From contig NC_087381.1 in assembly GCF_963675165.1 (NCBI RefSeq), forward strand, positions 1,612,001 through 1,676,000: a stretch of DNA of 64,000 bases, read 5' to 3'. The number at the start of each line of letters is the position of its first letter. Position 1 is the stretch's first letter. The translations under genes and the position numbers were made by a program. This DNA is from Halichondria panicea (taxonomy: Eukaryota > Porifera > Demospongiae > Suberitida > Halichondriidae). Below the pieces are notes generated by a model. The model did not search any database. It was given only the letters and a program-made list of their open reading frames with translations, and was not told where the DNA came from. Shown one piece after another: positions 14,601 to 26,600 of the stretch.

Positions 14601-17600
14601 AGCAGTTCAACACTCCTACTCTTATCTACTCTTGCATATATAATTATACAGACAAAATTACAATGCTGAGCATGCACTAGGTAGCGACTCGCTTTGCTTG
14701 TCCTAACTAGATACTTACAGTGTAGTTGGGCGTGGCCCCACCCTGGACGTGAACGTAGGGTTGGGCACCACTGCAATGTCAGGTTTGTTCCTGCTGCAGA
14801 AAATTTGCAGCCCAATCAGATTGCAGAGTTCAAGTGTGAAGGCGTGGCTCATTAATGAACGAGTCAGTAACTAGTCATTCTCTTCAAAATGCAACAATAG
14901 TAGACAAGCCAGCTTGATCCAGGAACACGCCAGGTCAGTTAGAGCTAGTGGTATGCAAAAGTGACTCCTGCAGTAGCATTCTAACTGAGCTTTGCGGTTA
15001 CCGCCCACTTGGAATTAATCGTATTCATGCTTAGCCACTCCCTAAAGCTAAGTACCGTGGAACAAACCTGACATTGCAGTGGTGCCCAACCCTACGTTTG
15101 CGTCCAGGGTGGGGCCACGCCCAACTAACTTACATGTACACACTTGAGGTCATAACAGATGACTGGTCAGGGCCTTTTTTTTTTATTCATACGAAGTGTC
15201 CACCAGTATTTCTTGTGGAGGAAGCAAACTGTTTACCAATCACTCCAATTATCCACTAGCATATATTTTTGATAGAGAATTTTCAGTAGTACAGACCAAG
15301 TGTGCATGCGCAATCCAGTTTGAAATTTGAAATTAATGAGATTCATAACAAAGCTAACACCCACTCGCCATATGCCGTAACTACGTATGCGAAAAACTAG
15401 CAATTGAATTATAGAGTGGCTTATTATCATCATGACTAACTATTATATCATAATGACAATTAAGTACACAGTAGTACGCACAGTAGTATGCAGTCATGCA
15501 CCACACATGCATGTTCTATAAAAGATCACTCTAACCTCTCACTTATCATAAAAGGTCGCCTATTTTTTTTTTTTTTTACAAGAAGAAGTTCTAGATTGCA
15601 TGCAAAATGCTTCTCTCAAAGATCTGTGCTTCTATCTTCTTGTTATCTATTCTAGCCTCCATTAACGGGCAATCAGAATCTGGATCAGGAGATTGTAATC
15701 CATGCCTTGAAGCAGAGTGTTCAAGATTTCTAAACGCCGATTGTACAGCTATACTTTGTGATGCCGTCTTTACGTGGAAGGATAATGATGTCACCGACCG
15801 ATGTGCCGTAACTACATGTGATACCAAACAGTGTCTTTCAAACAGAGATTGCGTCGAGATGGTCCGTCCAGCGAGATGCCCTGAGGACAATCTGAAATGT
15901 CGACAGTATATTTTGAGCAAGTGTGAGTTACGACCTACAAGCAACCCGATGTCATGTGACGATATCGAGTGTGGGCCGGGAATGATGTGCCGAACGAGGG
16001 AAAGACCTGGTTTAAGTCCAGTACTGAGGTGTGTCCCACAAATAACAAATTTGTTGCTACCAGATTTTGAATAAAGACCAAACGATTATAAAACTATACA
16101 TGAATTAGCCTATAGCTACATGTATCCTATACAAAAACATGTATAGGTAATATTATTGTAGCGTCTACGTTAAGATGTTGTGTCAACATTGTATTTCAAT
16201 TATTATCATTGGAACGTGGTTGAATGAAGTTACGTTGTAACTAAAGTGAATTAAAGAAGGTTTTGCTGAGTGCATGACACCTACGTAGGACATTGTTTTA
16301 TAATTACGGTAATGGCTAACTTTAAATCTGTTTAAAGGATCGATACCATGTATATATGTATAAATAATTATGTATACCTTGTTAAGGTCGACAGTGAAGC
16401 CAAGTCGAGCCTCCCAAGGTGACGTTTCAGTGTCCATCTCATGGCTCCAATGGCGATACCCCTTCTCTATACGGAGGCTGTCCACTGCATAAGCCCCACC
16501 CATTTTCAGGCTGTAGTCTCGTCCAACTGAGAGGAGGGTCTCCAACACAGACTGGGAGCACTGTATGGAATGGAGATCGACAGTTTGGATTCATTGTATG
16601 GAACAGGGACATGTTCACCATAATTATAGAGATTGATACTTGTACATGTTAAACGGGATGATCCCGAGACTACTCCATGAAAAGGTACAGTTCAACCGAT
16701 ATGGTAAGGTACTATGGTAGAACAATGAATTTCATTTGACACATCCTGTCTGTCTGATACTGTAATACTACGGAATGTGATACAATGACCATTATGCATA
16801 ACCATCTGGCAGTTATACCGGAGTGTAAAGCTCCAACCAGCTAAAAGTTAACATTTTCTATGCAGGATGTCTTCCGAACCGCTTCGAACTATGGCAAAAC
16901 TTAGGTAACAGCATGTTTGGTGTGTTTAACATTTGTTCGACTCGATCTTTGGAACTTTGATAAAACAGTTCAACGTGAATTAGTTACCAAGGTCGAGAAA
17001 ATTACCATTCACATTGCCCTGTGAGTTTGAGCTGGACACATTATAACGATCGATAATACTTGTCAACCACATAAAGCCTAAATGAAGCCACAATTGACCA
17101 TAGAACTTCCAGGGCTCCAAACTCAACTCAAATACACTTCAATTGTGTCCATTTTTGAAGTGTTAATCAGAAGGAACTGTGTAACAACAGCTGTGCTAAT
17201 GTCACATGCATCAAAAGCACCTTAGATGTAAATTACGGTTAGATAATCACTTTGACACCTTACAGTCATAATAAGTTATCACTCTCGGGATATTTGTATT
17301 ACATGTAGATGCGTTCTTGGTAGCAGAACAGAGGAACAGAGAGGGTTGGAAACTAGGGACCAAATCGTGTGTTTAAACGGGATCAGCTCTCTCACAGCTC
17401 GGGCATCTTGGTGCTCAAATCACAAACCGCGTTACATGTACCAAACTAGTGTGCGCTACAACCATTGACCCTGATGCTCTAATGCAGCTAAAGAAAAAGA
17501 GACACTTTCCAACACAATCTTCGTGGGGAAGTTAAGAACTTTATTATGCATGCCTTTAAAAATGGCCGGCGGCCGGGTGGAATTAAGACATGCATCTTAA

Positions 17601-20600
17601 TTCCAACAAACGTTATGTAAACACAAATCGTATCAAGTTACGTATTGCACAGTGACATTCCACCTCGATCAACACAATTGCAGAAATGCATGCTGCACTA
17701 ATTGACCACGAGTGTGTAGACTAGTGTACATAGTGCCTACGGTGTGGTTCCACTGTGTACACTATAGTGGTTGACTTAATAAGGTATGTTTCCTCCATTG
17801 CATTTTAAGTGAGGTGGTAGTATAACTCGGAACTGTACGTGGTATTGTACAGACCTCAGTGTACGGTAGAAGGTGTGTGTGGGGGGTGGGTGGGGGTGGA
17901 GTGTGTGTGTGGGAGGGGGTGGATGGAGTGTGATTGATCACCAGACTGCTGTCTGTAGATAACACACTAGCTAGCTCGAGACTAAAGCAATTACTTATAT
18001 ACTTGTATTTCAAGTGAGGTGGTATAAGCTGTGTGCATGTATAACTCGGAACTGTACGTGGTATTGTACAGACCTCAGTGGGAATGTTGAGCTCCCATCC
18101 CAGCTCTCCCATGAAAGTCATTCTCAGTGCTCGCACGTCAGCAACCAGCCCGACATCAATTGTCTGTGTGTGAGAGGGGAGGGGTGGAGTGTGTGTGGGG
18201 TGGTGGAGTGTGTACGGTAGAAGGTGTGTGTGGGGGGTGGTGTGTGGGGGGTGGGTGGGGGTGGAGTGTGTTTGTGGGAGGGGGTGGATGGAGTGTGATG
18301 ATAAAATTGTATCACCAGACTGCTGTCTGTAGATGACACACTATATACTAGACTAAAGCAATTACTAGCTAAGGTGATCCAATATGTCATTGATTTTCTA
18401 TTGTTTTCTAGAAGATGCATTTTCAATGTTGTGTTTTGCTGTACCCCATGCATGGTATTTGCCGAAATTGGATCCAACAAAAAGGTCCTTCTAAGCTTTC
18501 AGAAAATCCTAGAAATTGGATTACGAGAACTTAAGTTGTGACTGCATGTTTAAAAGCATCACTTATAAATTACCTGAACAGTAGAGAAAGGGAAGTGCTG
18601 ATTGTCGAGTGGAACCCTCGTGACTTGCTCAAGCATCTCCCTTGATTTGGGACCCATCAGTGCCAGCACAGAATACCTGAAGAACGAAGTGCATTTAAAG
18701 CATTATACGTACGTAGCTAAAAGAAGGAAGGTGATAATTAATTAATTTTAGGCTCGTCTTCCATATCTAATTTCAGAATTAAGACTTCATGCAGGGAATT
18801 ATAATCGTCCCGATTGTCATTGTATGATAGCTCCTGATCGAGGCATGAAAGGTACGGATATAGACACTTGCTTTTAGAGATCGAGCTAAGACAATTCATT
18901 CTTACTTACGAGACGTCTATAAACATTTTAGGAATCGGAAAACCCCAGCAAACGAAATGTAGCTATATTTGATGCCCTCACTTTGCTGTAATGTCCGTCA
19001 GTCTTACAGTGGAAGGTAAGTGTTTCTTCACCCACTTAGCCACGTGGGTGACCTGCAGTCATAAATACAAAAATTTCAAAAACATTCTCCTAATTAGTTC
19101 AACATTACTTGTGCAGACGGAGCGATGAGGAGGTACTTATCAGCGGATAATCTAGATACGGTACAGTCGGTCTGATAGCCTCCTTGAGTGTTGAGTAGTC
19201 CAGTGTAGACCACAGTGCCTGGGGGCACGGCAACATTGTTGGAGCACAGCTGCTGCATAGCCGATTCAGCATCTGGGCCCTGTATGAGAAAGAGGGAGAA
19301 CATGTGTATAGTGGTCTCTTTCTAAGCTTTCAGAAACTTAATCATTGAAATTGGAGCCACAGAATTTATGGCAGCTGAAAAGATTGATTGATTAAACGGA
19401 GAGGGCTGGGGTGTAGTACGTTGAACATCTTTCAACAGCCATATATTTTTAATTCATTATATCTGAAAGCCTAGAAAGTGACATTTCAACGAAATTTGGT
19501 GAGGCTAAAATTTGTCATTTTCCGGCCTTGGATCATGGGCTATGGTATTGGCAAAATACATGTACCTTCATCTCTAATAATAAACTGTTGTAAATCGAAC
19601 ATAATAGCTGTTAAAGATAAAAAGCATAGCTATTCAGGAAAAGACTTCTTTCCTATGAGAGCAGGTAGGTATAATCAATGTACGCACGTATAACTCTAAC
19701 AATAACTTTTGACTCAAAAGCCTTATCGAGGATTTGCGCTATCTCTACTCACCTCAATCTCAAACTTAGCGAAGGTGCTCATATCAAACAAAGCCACACT
19801 GTTTCTGCACGCAAGATGCTCCTCCTTCACGTCGTCAAACCAGTTTGGCCGCCCGAATGTTTTGTTGTTCACGCGCTCATCAGCTGTTAAAGTGAGCAAT
19901 TATCAAATCATAAGTCGAAACAGCCAGCGCATACATTTATTAATAAATGCAGTTCTTACGATAATTTTATAAGTTCCCCCTATTTATTTAATTAAGTAAA
20001 GGAATTTACAAAACTTGAGTTTTAAGTTTGAGGGAGATATAGATACAAGGCAGCAATTAAGTTGATAGTAAATTCATTTGGTTTAATCACACGAAGAGCA
20101 GTTACAGTTCCTATGGTATAATTAAGTTCCCCTATCAGAAATTTAAGAACACCTTCAGGCTTAGTTTGAGGGAGATAGATACAAGGCAGCAAGTACGTAA
20201 GTTGGTTGAGAGTAAAGTAATAGAAAGAACATTTTCCATAGAGAAAATATTTCTTGGAAGGATAGTGCATATAATTATAATCAGCTAACAATAATACCTG
20301 ATTTCCCTTTGCCGTACCAATTGGCCCTCTCCCATCCGTCCATGCATCCCCAACTGGCGCCCATCCCCTCCTGCATAGAGTACATAGGGTTCATCTTGAT
20401 GCCACGCCCACTTTCCAGCTCCCAGCCAGGGTATGAGATCGCGTAGTGACGACCCAGTACCTCCTTAGAGCGGTGTTTGAGGTATTGTTTGTTTGAGGTG
20501 AATGGACTGAAACGAGCGATGTCATATTCCCATAAATCCATCGGAGGTTCTCCTGTAAAGTGTGTGTTGTGTGAGGGTGTAGTACGTGTGTGTGTGTGTG

Positions 20601-23600
20601 TGTATAGTGTGTGTTGTGTGAGGGTGTAGTGTGTGTGTAGTGTGAGGGCTGAGTGTGTGTAGTGTCAGTTAGTGTGAGTGTGTGTAGTGTAAGTTAGTGT
20701 GAGTGTGTGTGTGTGTAGTGTGATATTGCATATATATGCCGATCTCACTTTATGAAAACAGTGACTGTAAGTTACACGGACAGTAACAATCAATGTAAAC
20801 AGGAACACATGGAAGTCAGTATATATACATGTACATGTACACACCGGTAGCAATCCACTGTGACAGTACGTGGCCATATCCTCCAGAACTAGCTACACCA
20901 GTGGAGTTGAGACCTGCCAACACATAGTAGTTGTCAACCTGGAACACAGTATAAACTCATTGTATGTGCATATTTCAACTACCACAAGTTGATTTACAGA
21001 AATTTGCAGTTGAGTTACCATCCCTGAGAAACTATAGGGCCATGTAAACGTCAACAAATAAAGGGCAGGTCCCAAACAAACAGTTTATGTACAAACTAAC
21101 TCCTCAAGACAGCTAGACCATCTCTGTATAATTATGCATTCTTTGTTCCCCGTTATAAAGGCGTTCTACCTGTATCTATACAAATGATTTGAACCACACT
21201 TTATTGAATGTACAGCAAATTATCACTTTCTTTGTCCAATAATGTAACTCAATTACCTCAGGGGCTTCCCCCATGATTGCATGCATGTCAGGTGTGAAAC
21301 TCTCAGGACCGTTTATCTGTTGACGGATTTCAGCCTTCTCCATTAGCGGGATACGGTTGAGTACCTGGTCCATTAGTGGCTCTGTGGGGGTGGGGTATTG
21401 TGTAGTGTGTGTGGGCGTAGTGTGTGTGTGTGTGTGTGGGTGGGTGGGGGGTGATGAGTTCAAAATACATGTGTACGTACACACATTTAAGACAAATTGA
21501 CAGCCAGGAATTAAAACACACAGCAAATGAGGGCGGCTACTATTTGAGACACTCACGAATATGCTCCCAATCCTCGGGCAATAGTTGGAACTCGAATGGT
21601 TTGGGAATTCCCTCGGTGAAGATGGGAGTGCCGTTGGTCTCAAAGCAGCCCACCAGTAGCCCGCCACTCCACTCTCGTATGTACATGGTCCCCTCTTTGT
21701 CTCTGACCGTGGGCATGTTGAAATCAACCCCTGCAAATCGAAAAATGACAAATACACACAGCGAACATAAAAAATGCAGTGGAACCTCGATTATCCGAAC
21801 ACCTTCCAGAGGTAGGCCAGATAATCAAATAAATAAACCACACCTTGATCCACCCACTTAATTGATAAACAGCAGTGCCACATGGTTGTCTGCGCATGCG
21901 CAGAAGATAAGCAGGCCCGTCTCCATAGTAACAACTGTAATGTGCATGAGCATTTAAGGGACACGCCCATTTTCTGTTTTCAAGCAGAATAATCGAGGTT
22001 CCAGATAATGGAGGGCCGGGTAATCGAAGTTTTACTGTAATCATTAATTAACACACACACTACACACATACGCAAAATTATATGCCTGCATTACATTAAT
22101 CACATTGGATACACTTCACTCCAGCCACCTTAGGTGGCCCACCTACCAAGAAAATGGTAGTGCAGAGAGCTTAGATAATGTTAAGCATGTAGTATGTGAC
22201 AAAAAGTGGCTATCAAAATACTCTTGGCTATATACATGTATACATGATGTAAGGTTGCTAACAATCACCACGGATATATAAACTTTGTAAAGAAGCCTTT
22301 TGAATCCTTTCTACAACATCTTGCATGTGATTCCGAGCAATGTTTCCAAGAGCAGCCTGTGTACACACTTGCTATCTTCCTACAAGACACAATGTTCCAG
22401 TACACCAGAATTCTTTCACTTGTCTTGTCCATTTTATGTTTCATCCGTGAAGTTAGTCGGTATGGAGGCCACGAGTTCTGTGTATTTGAGGAGGGTATAT
22501 AAAGAGCTATGCTACTGCACGACTATATCAAACTTGAAAATCAACATCAAGAAGTTCGAAGTTCCAGTTAAGAAGTGAAGAATGAAGCTGCATCTTGTGC
22601 TCTTTGCGACGGCAGTACTAGCTGCCAGTGCAGTGCATGCAAGGTTCACTCTGAAAGATGATGTGTTCCAGAAAATTGCCCTGATGCAAGATGAGTCGGA
22701 GGGAGATGACGTTAGTGGAGGTGTGGTGGCATCTCCGACTAATGGAACTCTTCAGAGTATCTTACAAGAGCTGAACTTAAACAAAAGGTATTAAAAAACC
22801 ATGAGGTTGTTCGGTATGCACTTATATATAATAATATATATCTGCTTCATTTGTCCCTATATAATTATACATGTCTCTATAATAGAAGTTATATATGAAC
22901 TCTGGTAGGGTGCGTAGGGGGACTGGTTGCTATGCCGCTGGACCATATGGAGGTGGTGGTGGTGGTGGTTTCCATGAGCTCATTGACAACTGCCAATCTC
23001 TTGTCAAACGAATCATTGTCCGTTCTGGAAGTCTAGTGGATTCTATTGAGGTGACGTATCAGCTCTCCAATGGCCAATTACACTACGGTGGACACCGCGG
23101 AGGGCACGGTGGAGGGGCACATGTTGTGGATATTAATATTAATGGTGGTGAGAGAATTATCAGTGTTTTCGGTCAAAGTGGAAGTCTACTTGATAATATC
23201 GGTTTTGCTACAAACCATGGCAGAATTTTTGGACCATACGGTGGAACTGGTGGTGGTAGGTTTACTGTTAACAACTGCGTCCTTCGTGGGTTTTTCGGAC
23301 GATCTGGTAGTCTGATTGATAGCATTGGGTTCTACTGTGGAAGTATTTGAAACGAAGATTAACTCTGACATTCTTATAGGCCTAGCCTTATAGAGAACAT
23401 GTAATGTATATTAGCTAAATCATTCGCAAACTATGTCATGAGATTGTATACGTAACATTGTACACATGCAAGTCATGTGCATGTGACATGCACATTAACA
23501 GCATGCATAAAAGCAGAAGGTACGTATATAAACATACAGGCAAAATACTCATCTATTTATGAACCCTAAACATGCAATTAAGATAATAGGTCGGTGAAGG

Positions 23601-26600
23601 ACACTTTAAACTAAATAGCCGGTAGCAATTACTAAATGTAAATTCTTTCATTTGAAAGTTAGGGGACAATACAATTTAGGGGAAAGTACAGCAACTTGTG
23701 AAACGGTATATAAAAAAGACAAGACAATTTCAGATTTATTCAGTCTGCACAGCTTGATCTCAAACTCTGCCGGAATAAGAATGAAGCTTGGTGCTGTAGT
23801 CTTGGTGACTGCAGTTCTAGCTGCAACCACAGTGAATGGTCACCTGCCCCTGAGTGTACAAAAGGCCCTGGAGCGATTCTCTTCGAAGCAGACAGAGTTT
23901 GTGGAGGATACTGAAATTGCTGCTACTGCCTCAAACGCAACTATCGATAGCATTCTAAGTGAACTGAACATAAACAGAAGGTAATCATTTTGAGAATTCC
24001 CCGCAAACAAAAAGAGTATTTTTTTTGCATTACGCATGCGTATATTGCATATACATGTACCACCTTATCAACTGCATGTGTTTGAAATGATGCTGTAATA
24101 ATTATTATACTTGAAGGATTGCATATAACAAGCAATTTACGATTATGTCTATAATTATACATTTTGCAGGAAGCGTCAGAGCACTGGCTGTTTTCCAACA
24201 GGTCTCTACGGTGGTAAAGGGGGTGGTGCTTTCCATGAGCTGCCCGACGATTGCCAAGCAACTATCAAAAAGATCGTGCTTCGTACGGGATCACTTGTTG
24301 ATTCCATCCAGGTGACTTATCGACTCTCAAATGGAAAAGATTACACTGCTGGTTACTATGGCGGCAAAGGAGGAGGAAAGAATGTCATAAATGTCAACAT
24401 CGAAAAAGGAGAGAAAATAATCGGAGCATTCGGAAAAACGGGGCGTTTGGTTGATAATATCGGCTTTTTCACAAACAAGGGAAAAGTGTTTGGGCCATAT
24501 GGTGGGAAAGGAGGCGGTGACTTCACTGTGCACCTGTGTTCCATTCGTGGTATTTTCGGACGAGTTGGTTCGCTGGTGGATAGTATTGGATTCTATTGCG
24601 GAAAACTCTCGTGCTAAACTCACAATATACTGGAATGTAAAACTTTAGGTATATACATGTAGTTTTTTAGAGTTAGTTTGCATGTATACAAATAGAACTA
24701 CAACATTCTAGTACCATATTAGTGATATAGATGGCAATTTTCAAAGAATCTTTTTACGAAAATGTGTATAATATCTAGACAAGTTTATTCAACCCCCCGC
24801 TATGGCTTATAATTATAGTACTGAGCAGATTTCTCTATTCATGATTCAAGACACAGCACAGTAATAAGAGTAAGCTGCAGGAATCTACTGTAACAGTACA
24901 ATTAAGAGACACACTGGTACAGAAGAAATTTAATGTTTGGCATACCTTCGAGAGGTTTGGTGATAATGTAGTAATGCATAGTGGAGTGAAGGGGTATGTT
25001 CACGGGGGTGTCAGACAGTGCCCCTAGGTCTCTTGCCCACTGCAGGTGTATAATGGTATACTGCATGGTGATACTGGTGGATCCAGTACTACACTGATAT
25101 TACAGAGCTATTTAAAATTGAGAGGGTGTATGTGCATGGTGATTCAAAAGTGACTACATACATGCATGTATACATTGCAGCTTGAATGGTTCCTAGGCAA
25201 CAATTGGCTTAACATGAACTCCAGGACCTATTATATAGATCTGTACAAAACAGTGTGTTTGAAACTTTGCATATATACACTGCCTGCCATGGTCAATAAA
25301 AACGTACCACACCACATGTATGTATAGAGACGTACGTACGTAGGAAGATTACTAAAATTGGTGAATTAATTAGACGTCACATTGGGCTGACACTAAGTCT
25401 GGGTGTGGTTTACAGCAAGGTGTGTATGCCTCAAAATATGAGGGGGTGATCATTTGTCATGTGATTGATGAATTAATTACCAGTTCAACTCACCTGTCCA
25501 GCACAATTGACGAATGTTTCACACTCGATGTATCCCTGATCGGTATGCACACCTCTCACACGCCCACTCTCCACCTCCACACGTTCCACGCCCACACCCT
25601 CCACAACCCGTACCCCCTGCATTGTGGCCCCCTTGGCCAGTGACTGAATGAGATCACTAGGGTTGCCCATCGAGGGGTCCCCTGGAATGTATAGTGCTCC
25701 CTAAAGGCACGAGTGAGTGAGTATGAGGTAATCAATAATAATAATTTGCAGTCAAGCATGATATGTAGAATTAATGACCTTTACCAGATATTGAACACCC
25801 GCTCTAGCTCTCATTATATTATACGTATACAGCGTTTAAAAAAGTTGGTGTGACTATATTCATAACAAGGTTTGCCGAATCTTCATAATCATTATTTAAT
25901 TAGGCAGGAAACCATACTAATTACTAGAATGTTTTGCAAGCATTAAACATAATTATGCGTATTTGAATTGATCACTTGGCAAAAATAAAAATTGCTTAGT
26001 ACTGTAATTACACACGATCCTTGCCAGAACGCCAGTCAAAAAAGTCTTGGCTCATTCGCAAAGGTTTTCACCAGCAAAATATTAGATCGAGTAGATTTTG
26101 CTCCATTATAATAACTTTAAGGAAGCCATGGGCCTTGAGCTGAGATTTCTGATACATTGACAACTGACAGATTTCCCCGAAGTAAGGAGGTGCTCCGAAT
26201 ACAAGCTCAGTTCTAATTATTCCGGACACTTCGCATGCTGTATAAAAATCTGTTCCAATTATACCTGGACAATTTCCAAAATAATTATTTTTTGCTGTCC
26301 AATAAATTAGAAGATATACGGTAACTTGGTTTTAGTAATACAGTACATACAGTAATTAAACTCACCGCGAGATCGTCTGTCTTCAGAATAGGGCAGAGTT
26401 CTGATGCCTGCTCGGGTGAGATTATCTCAGCCTCTATAACACCGCAACTCCTGTGAATACGACACGACATTATATACCAATTGTGAAATGTCGAAAAAAC
26501 AATAAATAGTAGCTATACGTAGGTCATCGCTGTATTAAATGAACACTCCTGAGAACAATATACGTATACTCTTTCTGATTGACCATTACTATAATTATAA

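Noticed and set aside
22040-22300. Further lectin exon between the pogo-like MITE and lectin gene 1
   Set aside because: No open frame with jacalin motifs; the TATA box and signal peptide at 22496-22582 mark the gene start.
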